Assembly: GCF_028649475.1 (NCBI RefSeq)
Contig: NZ_JAQSIP010000002.1
Coordinates: 1-64,000 of the forward strand
Length of the DNA: 64,000 nt
From: Curvibacter cyanobacteriorum
GTDB lineage: Bacteria > Pseudomonadota > Gammaproteobacteria > Burkholderiales > Burkholderiaceae_C
Direction: 5' to 3'
The stretch's first letter is position 1. Each line of letters begins with the position of its first letter. Made by a program: the position numbers and the translations under genes. This document shows positions 17,142-27,172 of the stretch, piece by piece. The notes beneath the pieces were generated by a model. It was not told the DNA's origin. It did not search any database and was given only the letters and a program-made list of their open reading frames with translations.

Positions 17142-18350
17142 ATGGCTCAACTCAACTCTGGCCTGCCGCTGGCAGGCGTGCGCGTGCTGGACCTGTCGCG
17201 TGTGCTGGCCGGGCCGTGGTGCGGCATGGTTCTGGGCGACTTTGGCGCCGAGGTCATCAAGGTCGAACACCCGGGCCGGGGTGACGACACCCGCGACTGG
17301 GGCCTGCGCGTGGGCCAGACCGAAACCGCCTACTTCAACAGCGTGAACCGCAACAAGCGTTCGGTCACCGTGGACCTGCAGACCCCCGAAGGCCAGCAGA
17401 TCGTGCGCGACCTCGCGGCGCAATGCGATGTGGTGATCCAGAACTTCAAGTTCGGCGGGCTCGACAAGCTGGGCCTGGGCTACGAGCAGATCAAGGCCGT
17501 CAAGCCCGACATCATTTACTGCTCCATCTCGGGCTACGACCGCAGCGGCCCCGAAGCCGCGCGCCCCGGTTACGACCTGGTGGTGCAAGGCGAGGCGGGC
17601 CTGATGGCCCTGAACGGCGAGGCCGACCAGCCGCCGCTGAAGTTTGGCGTCGCGGCGGTCGACATGTTCACCGGCATGTACTCGGCGCAGGCGGTGCTGG
17701 CGGCTTTGTTTGAGCGCCAGCGCACTGGCCAGGGCCGCCACATCGAGATGGCCTTGTTCGACTGCGGCTTGATGATCACGGCCTACTATGGCCTCGAAGC
17801 CATGCTGATGCAGAAGGACCCGCCGCGCTACGGCAACGCGCACCCGTCCATCGTGCCTTACGGCGTGTTCGACGCGGCCGATGGCCCGGTGGTCATCACG
17901 GTGGGCAACAACGCCCAGTTCGAGCGCTTTGCGCGCGAAGTCATCGAGCGCCCCGACATCGCGGACGACGAGCGATTCAAGACCAACCTGGGTCGGGGCT
18001 CCAACCGCGACGCCCTGGTGCCCGAGATCCTGCGCGAACTCAAGCGCCGCCCGCGCAAGCTGCTGCTCGAGCGCCTGGCCGCGGCGGGCATCCCCTGCGG
18101 CGAGGTGCTGGGCCTGCACGAGGCCCTGACCTCCGAGCGCGCGGTGCGCGGCGGCCTGGTCACCGAACAGCCCCACCCGGTGGCCGGCAGCACCCATGTG
18201 CTGGCGCCCCCTTACCGCCTCGACGGCGAGCGCCTGCCGGTGCGGCGCGCCCCGCCGACGCTGGGCGAGGGCACGCGCGAGGTGCTGGGCGACCTGCTGG
18301 GCTACACGCCCGAACAGCTGGCGGGGCTCAAGGCCCGCGGCGTGCTTTGA
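17142..18350 (+). CDS. CaiB/BaiF family (class III) CoA-transferase
   Basis: A 402-residue class III CoA-transferase, moving CoA between carboxylic acids through an aspartyl-CoA intermediate. It opens with LAGVRVLDLSRVLAGPWCGM and DFGAEVIKVEHPGRGDDTR, the normal family N-terminus. The expected catalytic aspartate is Asp174 in AAVDMFTGMY, followed by LFERQRTGQGRHIEMALFD. The position where racemases have a histidine reads RPGYDLV, which favours transferase over racemase. The ATG at 17142 follows a GGAGA site. In this operon it probably activates the imported acid using a product CoA ester. Confidence 0.88.
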   Translation: MAQLNSGLPLAGVRVLDLSRVLAGPWCGMVLGDFGAEVIKVEHPGRGDDTRDWGLRVGQTETAYFNSVNRNKRSVTVDLQTPEGQQIVRDLAAQCDVVIQNFKFGGLDKLGLGYEQIKAVKPDIIYCSISGYDRSGPEAARPGYDLVVQGEAGLMALNGEADQPPLKFGVAAVDMFTGMYSAQAVLAALFERQRTGQGRHIEMALFDCGLMITAYYGLEAMLMQKDPPRYGNAHPSIVPYGVFDAADGPVVITVGNNAQFERFAREVIERPDIADDERFKTNLGRGSNRDALVPEILRELKRRPRKLLLERLAAAGIPCGEVLGLHEALTSERAVRGGLVTEQPHPVAGSTHVLAPPYRLDGERLPVRRAPPTLGEGTREVLGDLLGYTPEQLAGLKARGVL

Positions 18351-18390
18351 GCCGCCGACACCACGACAACGATTTCCGGAGACACCGTTC

Positions 18391-19380
18391 ATGACTTTTT
18401 CCCTCAGCCCGCGGGGCCTGAGCCGCCGCCTCTTGCTGGCCACCCTGGCGTTGGCCAGCTCGGCCGTGCTGGCGCAGAGCTACCCCAGCCGCCCGATCAA
18501 GCTGGTCGTGCCCTTCCCACCGGGGGGCCCGACCGACACCGCCTCGCGCATTCTGGGCCAACGCCTGGCCGAGCGACTGAAGCAGCCCGTGGTGGTCGAG
18601 AACCGCGCCGGGGCCTCGGGCTCGATTGCCGCCGCCCAGGTCGCCAAGGCGCCGGCCGACGGCTACACGCTCATGATGCTGGCCACGCCCACACTGCTGG
18701 CGCCGCACCTCTACAAGAAGGCGGGCTATGACATCGTGAAGGACTTCAGCCCGATCGCGGCGGTCTACGACCTGCCCATCGTGGTGGTGGTCAACCCCGG
18801 CGTGCTGCCCGACGTCAGCACCCTGCCGCAGCTGATCGCCAAGGCCAAGGCCCAACCCGGCAAGCTCAACTACACCAGTTCCGGCGCCGGTAGCTTTGGC
18901 CACCTGAGCATGGAGTTGCTCAAGCAGATGGGCCAGTTCGACATGCAGCACGTGCCCTACAAGGGCGGCGTGCCCGCCATCACCGATCTGCTGGGGGGCC
19001 AGGTGCCCGTGATGTACGCCGACATGGTGGCGGCCTTGCCGCACATCCAGGCTGGCAAGCTGCGTGCGCTGGCCGTGGGCTCGCCCAAGCGGGTCAGCGT
19101 GACCCCGGACGTCCCCACCGTGGCAGAGCAGGGCTTCGGCAGTTTCGAGGCCGTGTCCTGGGGCGGTCTGCTGGCCCCGGCAGGCACTCCGAGCGAGGTG
19201 GTCAAGCTGCTCAGCGAGCAGGTCAAGGCCGTGCTGGCCGACAAGGACACGCAGGACAAGCTGCTGCAGGCGGGCACCTTCCCGGCCTACCAGTCGCCCG
19301 AGCAACTGGCCCAGCGCATCCGCCAGGACGACGCCAAGTGGGGCAAGGTGATCGTGGACAAAGGCATCTCGGTCGACTGA
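18391..19380 (+). CDS. Bug/TctC family periplasmic solute receptor
   Basis: A 329-residue tripartite tricarboxylate transporter receptor (Bug) protein. The signal peptide has an RGLSRRLLLATL start and a cut after VLAQS. The mature protein begins YPSRPIKLVVPFPPGGPTD, the conserved ligand-loop region, and has VENRAGASGSIAA, PADGYTLMM and HVPYKGGVPAITDLLGGQVP. Bug proteins bind carboxylates and partner with TctA/TctB membrane subunits, none of which are in the window. Its place right after the CoA-transferase suggests its ligand is the acid degraded by this operon. Confidence 0.9.
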   Translation: MTFSLSPRGLSRRLLLATLALASSAVLAQSYPSRPIKLVVPFPPGGPTDTASRILGQRLAERLKQPVVVENRAGASGSIAAAQVAKAPADGYTLMMLATPTLLAPHLYKKAGYDIVKDFSPIAAVYDLPIVVVVNPGVLPDVSTLPQLIAKAKAQPGKLNYTSSGAGSFGHLSMELLKQMGQFDMQHVPYKGGVPAITDLLGGQVPVMYADMVAALPHIQAGKLRALAVGSPKRVSVTPDVPTVAEQGFGSFEAVSWGGLLAPAGTPSEVVKLLSEQVKAVLADKDTQDKLLQAGTFPAYQSPEQLAQRIRQDDAKWGKVIVDKGISVD

Positions 19381-19557
19381 CCGGGCCCCCCCGCGCCGGC
19401 GCCGATGGCGGCCCGGTGCGGGGTCCCGCAGCGGACAGCGTTTCACCTTTGTTCGCGCTAACTTTGCACCGACGTTCGACCGCCTTTTTTCGGCTCAACC
19501 CCTTGCGGGGTGCGATGTGGGCTCCACCGCACGCACACCGGTTTCTGCCCTGACACC

Positions 19558-21540
19558 ATGACTGCTTCTTCAGTGATTGACCCGACCGGGCGCACGGCCC
19601 CGAGCGTGCCGCGCCACGCCCCGTTCCGCCAGGCCCTGCGCGTGCACAGCCTGGCCGACATCCGCCGCATTGAGGCACTGGCCCCCCTGGCCCAGGCGCT
19701 GCCGGTGCGCAGCACCTACGAGATCATGTGCAACTCGGCGGCCGCGTTTGGCGACAAGACCGCGCTGACTTTCCTGCGCAGCGCCGACCCGGCCGACACC
19801 CCCATCCGCTGGAGTTTCCGCCAGCTGCTGGCGGGCATCCACCAGACCGCCAATGCCCTGCACCAGTTGGGCGTGCAGCCTGGCGATGCCGTCGCCGTGC
19901 TGCTGCCCGGCTGCCTTGAATACCACCTGGCCCTGTGGGGCGGTGAGGCCGCGGCCATCGTTCAGCCGCTCAACCCCTTGCTCAGTGACGAGAAGCTGGT
20001 CGCCCTGATGACGGCGGGCCGTGCCCGCGTGCTGATCGCCTATGGCGCCGAGGCCGACGCCGAGATGTGGTCCAAGGCCCTGCGCATCCGCAGCCAGGTG
20101 CCCACGCTGCGCACCGTGTTGCGCGTGGCCCCGCATGACGAGCCTGCCTCGGCGCGGCCCGCGCTGCCCGAGGGCGTGCAGTGCTTCCACAGCGCCCTCG
20201 CGGCCCAGCCCGACGACCGCCTGCTGAGCGGGCGCGACATCCAGGCCAGCGACATCGCCGCTTACTTTCACACCGGCGGCACCACGGGCGCGCCCAAGCT
20301 GGCCCGCCACAGCCACGGTGCGCAGGTCTTCACGGCCTGGTCCAGCGTGCAGGTGCAGGGCCTGGGGCCCGACGATGTGACCCTCAACGGCTACCCGCTG
20401 TTCCACGTCGCGGGCGTGCTGCCGGGCGCCTTGACCGCGCTGTCGGCCGGTGTCGAAACCGTCATCCCGACCACCGCGCTGATGCGCAACCGCGAGGTGA
20501 TCCGCCACTACTGGAAGCTGGTCCAGACCTACCGCACCACCGTGCTGTCGGCAGTGCCCACGGTACTGGCGGCCCTGGCCAACGTGCCGCTCGACGGTGC
20601 CGACATTTCGAGCCTGCGCTACGCGCGCACCGGCGCCGCCCCCTTGCCGCCCGAGCTGTCGGCGCGTTACCAGCAGCTGTTTGGCTTGCAGGTGCATGAG
20701 TCGCTGGGCATGACCGAGATGGCAGGCATTTCCACCATCACCCCGCCGGGTGTGGTGGCCCCGGCGGGCTGCGTGGGCTTCCCGCTGCCCTTCGTGCAGT
20801 TGCGCATCGTGCGCCTGGACGCCAGTGGCAACGCCAGCGACGAGGACCTGCCCGTGGGGCAGCCCGGCATGATCCTGTTCAAGTCGCCCAACCTGTTCTC
20901 AGGCTTTGTCGACCCGGCCGACAACGCCCGTGCTTTCACCGCCGACGGCTGGCTGGCCACGGGGGACCTGGGCTTTGTCGACGAGCAGGGGCGCCTGCAC
21001 ATCTCGGGGCGTTCCAAGGACCTGATCATCCGCAGCGGCCACAACATCGACCCCAAGGTCATCGAGGACGCGGTGGCCGCCCACCCCGCGGTGCAACTCA
21101 GCGCCGCGGTGGGCGCCCCCGACGCCTACGCGGGCGAACTGCCGGTGCTGTTCGTCACCCTGGCCCCGGGCCAACAGGCGAGCGTGCAGGAGTTGCTGGA
21201 ATTCACGGCCCAGCGGGTTGACGAAGCCCCCGCGCGACCGCGCCACCTGACCATCCTCGACAGCATGCCCATGACCAATGTGGGCAAGATCTTCAAGCCC
21301 GACCTGCGCGTGCTGGCCACCCGGGCCGTGATCGCCGAACTGGCCGAGGCGCAGGCCCGCGAGGCGGGCCTGGCCAGCACGCCCGCCCTCGAGGTGCAGG
21401 TGCAGGGCGAGCGCTATGGCGTGGCCCCGGCCACCGAAGCGCCGCTGCCCGAGGCCTTCTGCCAGGGCCTGGCCCAGGCGCTGGCGCGGCTGCCCGTCAA
21501 GGCGCAGTGGCAGGGCCCGCTGACGCCGGCCACCGCTTGA
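19558..21540 (+). CDS. AMP-forming acyl-CoA synthetase
   Basis: A 660-residue adenylate-forming ligase, longer than average owing to an N-terminal extension and a C-terminal tail of about 70 residues after the catalytic-lysine region. Motifs are HTGGTTGAPKLARHSHG (A3), ESLGMTEMAG (A5), ATGDLGFVDEQGRLHISGRS (A7/A8), KDLIIRSGHNIDPK and NVGKIFKPDLR (A10 lysine). It would make the acyl-CoA that feeds the upstream beta-oxidation enzymes, in parallel with the CoA-transferase. It sits between the two Bug receptor genes. The ATG at 19558 is used; an in-frame upstream start lacks support. Confidence 0.88.
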   Translation: MTASSVIDPTGRTAPSVPRHAPFRQALRVHSLADIRRIEALAPLAQALPVRSTYEIMCNSAAAFGDKTALTFLRSADPADTPIRWSFRQLLAGIHQTANALHQLGVQPGDAVAVLLPGCLEYHLALWGGEAAAIVQPLNPLLSDEKLVALMTAGRARVLIAYGAEADAEMWSKALRIRSQVPTLRTVLRVAPHDEPASARPALPEGVQCFHSALAAQPDDRLLSGRDIQASDIAAYFHTGGTTGAPKLARHSHGAQVFTAWSSVQVQGLGPDDVTLNGYPLFHVAGVLPGALTALSAGVETVIPTTALMRNREVIRHYWKLVQTYRTTVLSAVPTVLAALANVPLDGADISSLRYARTGAAPLPPELSARYQQLFGLQVHESLGMTEMAGISTITPPGVVAPAGCVGFPLPFVQLRIVRLDASGNASDEDLPVGQPGMILFKSPNLFSGFVDPADNARAFTADGWLATGDLGFVDEQGRLHISGRSKDLIIRSGHNIDPKVIEDAVAAHPAVQLSAAVGAPDAYAGELPVLFVTLAPGQQASVQELLEFTAQRVDEAPARPRHLTILDSMPMTNVGKIFKPDLRVLATRAVIAELAEAQAREAGLASTPALEVQVQGERYGVAPATEAPLPEAFCQGLAQALARLPVKAQWQGPLTPATA

Positions 21541-21603
21541 GCCCGCGACCCGATTGATTTTTTGTTCGTGAAACCAATAGGCAAAGCCACAGGAGACAAG
21601 ACC

Positions 21604-22611
21604 ATGACCCAAGCCCCCACCCGCCGCCAATGGCTGAGCCAGGCCAGCGCCGCTGCCCTGGCCCTGGCCGGCCCCAGCGCGTTTGCCCAAAGTGCGTCGG
21701 CCAGCGCCTGGCCCAACAAGGCCGTCAAGCTGATCGTGCCCTTCAACGCGGGCGGCGCCACCGACATCTCGGCGCGCGTGATCGCCGAGAAGCTCTCCAC
21801 CCGCCTCGGCCAGCCCGTGCTGGTGGACAACCGGGGCGGCGCGGCAGGCATCCTGGGCACCGACGCGGTGGCCAAGTCCGCGCCGGACGGCTACACCTTT
21901 GTGTTGTCGCTGAGCACCTCGCTGCTGATCAACCAGTTCCTGTACACCAAGATGCCGTACAACCCGCAGCGCGACCTGGCCCTGGTGTCCCAGATCGCCG
22001 ACGCGCCCACGGTGCTGGTGGTCAACGCCAACGTGCCGGTCAGCACCGGCCCCGAGTTGATGGCCTACATCAGCAAGAACAAGGGCAAGCTGTCCTACGG
22101 CTCCTGGGGCGTGGGCTCGCAGGCGCACCTGGTGGGCGCCCAGATCAGCCAGACCCTGGACGCCGACATGTCGCACGTCGCTTACAAGGGCGAAGCCCCC
22201 ATGTTGCAGGACCTGATCGGCGGCCAGATCCAGATTGCCATTGCCAGCGCTTTGGGGGCCAAACCGCACATTGACTCTGGCAAAATCAAAGCGCTTGGCG
22301 TGACGGGGGAGCAGCGCATGACGGTGTTGCCTCAGGTTCCCACCTTGCCTGAACAAGGTCTGAAAGACGAAGTCTTCCGCACCACGGGCTGGGTGGCCAT
22401 CGCTGCACCGGCCAAAACCCCGGTGGAAGTGGTTCAACGCATGTCGGCGGAAGTGCGTGCTGTGTGTGCCCTGCCCGAGGTCCGTGAGCGCTTTGCGGCC
22501 ATGGGCTTCACCACCGTGGGCAGCACGCCCGAACAGTTTGCTGCGTTCTATAAACGTGAATACCCGGTCTGGGAGCGCCTGGTGAAAGCCTCGGGCGCCC
22601 AGCTCGATTGA
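21604..22611 (+). CDS. Bug/TctC family periplasmic solute receptor
   Basis: A 335-residue Bug receptor with an RRQWL twin-arginine-like signal peptide ending SAFAQS. The mature part has WPNKAVKLIVPFNAGGATD, DNRGGAAGILGTDA, APDGYTFVLSLS and HVAYKGEAPMLQDLIGGQI, all in canonical order. Its ribosome-binding site is AGGAGACAAG. It is the second receptor of this operon and only moderately similar to the one at 18391, so the two probably bind different or overlapping carboxylates. No TctAB transporter is nearby. Confidence 0.9.
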   Translation: MTQAPTRRQWLSQASAAALALAGPSAFAQSASASAWPNKAVKLIVPFNAGGATDISARVIAEKLSTRLGQPVLVDNRGGAAGILGTDAVAKSAPDGYTFVLSLSTSLLINQFLYTKMPYNPQRDLALVSQIADAPTVLVVNANVPVSTGPELMAYISKNKGKLSYGSWGVGSQAHLVGAQISQTLDADMSHVAYKGEAPMLQDLIGGQIQIAIASALGAKPHIDSGKIKALGVTGEQRMTVLPQVPTLPEQGLKDEVFRTTGWVAIAAPAKTPVEVVQRMSAEVRAVCALPEVRERFAAMGFTTVGSTPEQFAAFYKREYPVWERLVKASGAQLD

Positions 22612-22641
22612 GTCCCTGATTTGAAGAAAGAGGAAAGCCCA

Positions 22642-23391
22642 ATGAAGATTCTCGTCCCCGTCAAACGTGTGGTGGACTACAACGTGAAGGTCCGGGTCAA
22701 GTCGGACAACACGGGTGTGGACATCGCCAACGTCAAGATGAGCATGAACCCCTTTGACGAGATCGCCGTCGAAGAAGCGGTGCGCCTGAAGGAAAAAGGC
22801 GTGGCCACCGAGGTGATCGCGGTGAGCTGCGGCGTGACCCAGTGCCAGGAGACCCTGCGCACGGCCATGGCCATTGGTGCCGACCGCGCCATCCTGGTCG
22901 AGACCGACGCCGAACTGCAGCCCCTGGCCGTGGCCAAGCTCTTGAACGCGCTGGTGGCCAAGGAGCAACCGGGCCTGATCATCCTGGGCAAGCAAGCCAT
23001 TGACGACGACGCCAACCAGACCGGCCAGATGCTGGCGGCCCTGGCCGACCTGCCCCAGGCCACCTTCGCCAGCAAGGTCGAAGTGGCCGGCGACAAGGTC
23101 AACGTCACGCGCGAAATCGACGGCGGCCTGGAAACCCTGAGCCTGTCGATCCCGGCCGTCATCACCACCGACCTGCGCCTGAACGAGCCGCGCTACGTGA
23201 CGCTGCCCAACATCATGAAGGCCAAGAAGAAGCCGCTGGAGACGGTCAAGCCCGAAGACCTGGGTGTGGACGTCAGCCCGCGCCTGAAGACCCTCAAGGT
23301 CAGCGAGCCCCCGAAGCGCGGCGCTGGCATCAAGGTGCCCGACGTGGCCACCCTCGTGAACAAACTGAAAACTGAAGCCAAGGTGATCTGA
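22642..23391 (+). CDS. etfB: Electron transfer flavoprotein beta subunit
   Basis: A 249-residue EtfB. It starts [20 protein letters not shown] and contains the family's AMP-binding signature region ([28 protein letters not shown]) and the recognition-loop segment [20 protein letters not shown]. Together with EtfA it accepts electrons from acyl-CoA dehydrogenases and passes them to ETF-quinone oxidoreductase. Its position downstream of two dehydrogenase genes in the same operon indicates a dedicated or shared ETF. The start at 22642 follows an AGAGGAAAG site. Confidence 0.96.
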   Translation: MKILVPVKRVVDYNVKVRVKSDNTGVDIANVKMSMNPFDEIAVEEAVRLKEKGVATEVIAVSCGVTQCQETLRTAMAIGADRAILVETDAELQPLAVAKLLNALVAKEQPGLIILGKQAIDDDANQTGQMLAALADLPQATFASKVEVAGDKVNVTREIDGGLETLSLSIPAVITTDLRLNEPRYVTLPNIMKAKKKPLETVKPEDLGVDVSPRLKTLKVSEPPKRGAGIKVPDVATLVNKLKTEAKVI

Positions 23392-23393
23392 CC

Positions 23394-24326
23394 ATGACCG
23401 CACTTGTTATTGCCGAACACGACAACCAAAGCATCAAGGGCGCGACCCTGAACACCGTCACCGCCGCGGTGCAAGCCGGTGGCGATGTGCACGTGCTGGT
23501 GGCCGGCCACAACGCCGGTGCTGCTGCGGCCCAAGCCGCCCAGATCGCCGGTGTGAGCAAAGTCATCCACGCCGACAGCGAAGCCCTGGGCCACGGCCTG
23601 GCCGAGAACGTGGCCGCCCAAGTGCTGGCGATTGCCGCCAACTACAGCCACATCCTGTTCCCGGCCACCGCCGGGGGCAAGAACGCCGCGCCGCGCGTGG
23701 CGGCCAAGCTGGACGTGGCGCAGGTCAGCGAAATCAGCAAGGTCATCAGCGCCGACACCTTCGAGCGCCCGATCTACGCGGGCAACGCGATCGCCACGGT
23801 GCAAAGCACGGACGCCACCAAGGTGATCACGGTGCGCGGCACGGGCTTTGACGCGGCAGCGGCCACCGGCGGCAGCGCGGCCATCGAGACCATCGCGGCA
23901 GCGGCCGACAGCGGCAAGAGCGCGTTTGTGGGCAGCGAGATCGCCAAGAGCGACCGCCCCGAACTGACGGCAGCCAAGATCATTGTGTCGGGCGGCCGGG
24001 CGCTTGGCAGCAGCGAGAAGTTCAACGAAGTGATGACGCCGCTGGCCGACAAGCTGGGCGCGGCCATCGGGGCCAGCCGTGCGGCGGTGGACGCGGGCTA
24101 CGCGGCCAACGACCTGCAGGTGGGGCAGACGGGCAAGATCGTGGCGCCGAGCCTGTACATCGCGTGCGGCATCTCGGGGGCGATCCAGCACTTGGCGGGG
24201 ATGAAGGACAGCAAGGTGATCGTGGCGATCAACAAGGACCCGGAGGCGCCGATCTTCAGCGTGGCCGACTACGGTCTGGAGGCGGACCTGTTCGCGGCGG
24301 TGCCGGAGCTGGTGGCCGCGCTGTAA
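23394..24326 (+). CDS. etfA: Electron transfer flavoprotein alpha subunit
   Basis: A 310-residue EtfA, starting two bases after the etfB stop. The N-terminal half shows the adenine-nucleotide hydrolase-like fold ([20 protein letters not shown]). The C-terminal FAD-binding domain has [55 protein letters not shown] and [19 protein letters not shown], all diagnostic. It is the last gene of the operon and is followed by a strong intrinsic terminator. Confidence 0.97.
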   Translation: MTALVIAEHDNQSIKGATLNTVTAAVQAGGDVHVLVAGHNAGAAAAQAAQIAGVSKVIHADSEALGHGLAENVAAQVLAIAANYSHILFPATAGGKNAAPRVAAKLDVAQVSEISKVISADTFERPIYAGNAIATVQSTDATKVITVRGTGFDAAAATGGSAAIETIAAAADSGKSAFVGSEIAKSDRPELTAAKIIVSGGRALGSSEKFNEVMTPLADKLGAAIGASRAAVDAGYAANDLQVGQTGKIVAPSLYIACGISGAIQHLAGMKDSKVIVAINKDPEAPIFSVADYGLEADLFAAVPELVAAL

Positions 24327-24380
24327 AGCACGGTGATCGGTGGGAGCCGTTTCTGACGCCCCCCGCCAGCGTCCCCCGAA

Positions 24381-24406
24381 GGCACCGCTTGCGGTGCCTT
24401 TTTTTT
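24381..24406 (+). terminator. Rho-independent terminator after etfA
   Basis: GGCACCGC (24381-24388) pairs perfectly with GCGGTGCC (24391-24398) across a two-base TT linker (folding as a tetraloop in practice) and is followed by eight T residues (24399-24406). It lies 55 bases past the etfA stop. This is the clearest intrinsic terminator in the window. Confidence 0.93.
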
Positions 24407-24475
24407 CGCCGGGTCGCGGCGCCCCTTGCCGCACCGAGGCCCCCTGGGCCAGGCACAAGTCCGGTTGGGCAGGCG

Positions 24476-27040
24476 TCAGGCGTCGGGCGCCAGGGGGCGC
24501 AACAGCCCGTCGAGTTCGTCGGGGCTGAACTTCAGGCCTTGCGGGCCGTCCTCCCCCAGCACGCCCTCGGCCAGTCGGGCCTTGCGTTGCTGCAATTCCA
24601 GCATGCGCTCCTCGATGCTGCCCCGCACCACCAGGCGGTACACCCACACGGTCTGGGTCTGCCCGATGCGGTGGGCGCGGTCGGTGGCCTGTTGCTCCAC
24701 TGCGGGGTTCCACCACGGGTCGAGGTGGATCACGGTGTCGGCGGCGGTCAGGTTCAGGCCGGTGCCCCCGGCTTTGAGGCTGATCAGGAACACGGGCGCC
24801 TGTCCGTCCTGAAAGGCCTGAACCAGAGGCCCGCGCTGGGCGGGCGGGGTGTCGCCGGTGAGCGTCAGCCAGCCGATGCCCAGGGCGTCCAGGGTCTGGC
24901 CGGCGCGTGCCAGCAAGCCCGTGAACTGCGAGAACACCAGCACCCGGCGCCCCTCGGCCACCAGCTCGGGCAGCATTTGGGCCAGCGCCTCCATCTTGGC
25001 GCTGGGCATGCTGGCGGGCAGGGTCAGGCCGGGCACCAGGGCCGGGTCGCAGCAGACCTGGCGCAGCTTGAGCAAGGCGTCCAGGATGCTGATCTGGGCG
25101 CCCGCGATGCCCTGGCGGTGCAGCACGCGGCGCACCAGGTGGTCGGCCGCCACCCGCACGCTCTCGTACAGCTCGCGCTGGGCGCCCTCCAGGGTCACCG
25201 GCAGGGTGACCTCGACCTTGTCGGGCAACTCACGCGCCACCTCGGCCTTGCGCCGGCGCAGGATGAAGGGGCGCAGGCGCTCAGCCAGCAAGCGGGCGCG
25301 CAGGCTCTCGCCGTTGACCTCGATGGGCTTGCGCCAATGCTGCTGAAAATGCCGTGCGCTGCCCAGGAAGCCCGGCATCAAAAAGTCAAACAGGGACCAC
25401 AGTTCGCCCAGGTGGTTCTCCATCGGCGTGCCGGTCAGGCACAGGCGGTGTTCGGCCTGCAACTGGCGCAGCGCGCGGGCGCTGCGGCTGTCGGCGTTCT
25501 TGACCATCTGCGCTTCATCGAGGATCAGCAGCTGCCAGGGCTGACGCTGCAAACGGGCCAGGTCGCGCCACAGCAAGGCGTAGCTGGTCAGCACCACCTG
25601 GTGCCGGGCGATGTCGGCGAAGCGTTCATTGCGCTGCGGGCCGTGCAGCGTCAGCACCCGCAGGCTGGGCGCCAGCCGGGCCAGTTCGGCCTGCCAGTTG
25701 AAGATCAGCGAGGTGGGCAGCACCACCAGGGCGGGCTGGGTCAGTCGGCCGGCCTGGGCTTCGAGCAGCAGGTGGGCAATGGTCTGGGCCGTCTTGCCCA
25801 GGCCCATGTCGTCGGCCAGCACGCCATGCAGGCCTTGGGCGCGCAGGTACTGCAGCCACGCCAGGCCTTGCTGCTGGTAGGGGCGCAGCGCGATTCCCAG
25901 GCCGGCGGGGGCGGCCACGGGCGGCGGGCTGCCGCTTTGGCGCAGCCGCGCCACCCAGGCCGCCAGCCCCTCGCTGCCTTGCACATGCCAGGGCGGGCCC
26001 GCGTCGGCCGCGCCGAGGCTCACCTGGGGGGCCGCCAGCGCCGGGTCCTGCAAGGCCTCCAGGCGGGGCAGGTCCCAGTGGGACAGGCGCCAGGGGCCGG
26101 GGGGGCGCTGCGGGTCGGTCAGCAGGTCCAGCAGGGCCGCCACGATCTTCTTCAAAGGGGCGGCCGGGGCTTCGATGCGGCGCCCACCGGGCGCGCGCAG
26201 CTGGATCAGGGCGTGGTCGTCGATCCCGAACAGGGCGTCGGCGCGCAGCCAGCGCGCGTCACGCCGCAGCAGGTCGGCCAGCAGCGGGGCCAGGTCCAGG
26301 GTTTCGCCCTCGATGTCCACGCCCAGCGACAGGAACCAGGCGCCCTGGCGTGGCGGCAGGCCCAGCGGGCCGATCTCGGGCGCGCGCACCCCCAGCGGGC
26401 CCGCCACCTCGTGGCCCAGCAGCTCGCCGGTGTCGGGCTCGACGCGCACGCGCCAGGCTTCCACAGGCACGCTCAGGTGCGCAAAGCCTGGGCGCAGCAG
26501 CACCCGCCAGCCCTCGGTCTGCAGGGCGGGCACCTGGTCGGCCCACCAGTCGGCAAAGTCACCCTCCTGCACCAGGGTCCAGAGCTGTTCGGCCCGCGCG
26601 CCGGGCAGGGCGGCGTCGGCGGCTTCGGGCACCCGCCACTGCAAGGTGTCGGCCGGCAGGGGGCGCAGGCCCAGGTGGCGCACGCGGTCGGCCGCCTGGG
26701 ACTCGGCGGCCAGGTCGCGGTGCAGCAGCACCGCTTGGCCTTGGGCGTCGACCAGGCGCTCGGTGGGCAGCGGGCGGCTGTTCAGCACGGTCCGGGGGGC
26801 CGGGGTGGACCACAGCAGCTGCTCGCCCTCCAGGTACAGCCAGTCCACCCAGACCACGGTCACGCTGTCGCCGCGCGGGCCGAACACGCCGTCGCGGCAC
26901 ATGCCCAGCAGGCCGTCACCCCGGCCCAGGGTTTGCAGGGTCAGGCGCGGGGTCAGCTGGCCGCGCACGGTGCGCAGGCCGGGGCGGCGGGGCAGGGGGG
27001 CGTTCAAGGCGGAGGGCAGGGGCGGGGTCGCAGCGGGCAT
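24476..27040 (-). CDS. SNF2-family DEAD/DEAH-type helicase
   Basis: An 854-residue Swi2/Snf2 ATPase. The Walker A motif DDMGLGKTAQT lies near residue 410, the Walker B variant LILDEAQMVKN near 507, SLTGTP-like LCLTGTPMENHLGELWSLFD near 530, motif V LISLKAGGTGLNLTAAD near 760 and motif VI QQATDRAHRIGQT near 792. The first 380 residues are a less conserved N-terminal region typical of bacterial members. Such proteins remodel protein-nucleic-acid complexes (RapA-like or unknown roles). The start is placed at 27040 (MPAATPPLPS); the frame is open further upstream across cobT but that part is antisense. Confidence 0.9.
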   Translation of the reverse strand: MPAATPPLPSALNAPLPRRPGLRTVRGQLTPRLTLQTLGRGDGLLGMCRDGVFGPRGDSVTVVWVDWLYLEGEQLLWSTPAPRTVLNSRPLPTERLVDAQGQAVLLHRDLAAESQAADRVRHLGLRPLPADTLQWRVPEAADAALPGARAEQLWTLVQEGDFADWWADQVPALQTEGWRVLLRPGFAHLSVPVEAWRVRVEPDTGELLGHEVAGPLGVRAPEIGPLGLPPRQGAWFLSLGVDIEGETLDLAPLLADLLRRDARWLRADALFGIDDHALIQLRAPGGRRIEAPAAPLKKIVAALLDLLTDPQRPPGPWRLSHWDLPRLEALQDPALAAPQVSLGAADAGPPWHVQGSEGLAAWVARLRQSGSPPPVAAPAGLGIALRPYQQQGLAWLQYLRAQGLHGVLADDMGLGKTAQTIAHLLLEAQAGRLTQPALVVLPTSLIFNWQAELARLAPSLRVLTLHGPQRNERFADIARHQVVLTSYALLWRDLARLQRQPWQLLILDEAQMVKNADSRSARALRQLQAEHRLCLTGTPMENHLGELWSLFDFLMPGFLGSARHFQQHWRKPIEVNGESLRARLLAERLRPFILRRRKAEVARELPDKVEVTLPVTLEGAQRELYESVRVAADHLVRRVLHRQGIAGAQISILDALLKLRQVCCDPALVPGLTLPASMPSAKMEALAQMLPELVAEGRRVLVFSQFTGLLARAGQTLDALGIGWLTLTGDTPPAQRGPLVQAFQDGQAPVFLISLKAGGTGLNLTAADTVIHLDPWWNPAVEQQATDRAHRIGQTQTVWVYRLVVRGSIEERMLELQQRKARLAEGVLGEDGPQGLKFSPDELDGLLRPLAPDA

Positions 27041-27172
27041 GGTCTGGATTGTCGCCGTGACCGGGGCAGTGCGGGACTGGGGGCTGTGGGCCCCGGGGGG
27101 GCACCTGATCCGGCCGGGCGGGGGCTGGCTCGGTGGACAATGCAGGCCCTGCTGATTTCCTCTCCGACTGCC

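Noticed and set aside
19381-19557. CCGGGCC/GGCCCGG inverted repeat after the Bug gene at 18391.
   Set aside because: The loop is 22 bases, there is no U-tract, and such G/C repeats are expected by chance at this GC content; the operon appears to continue.
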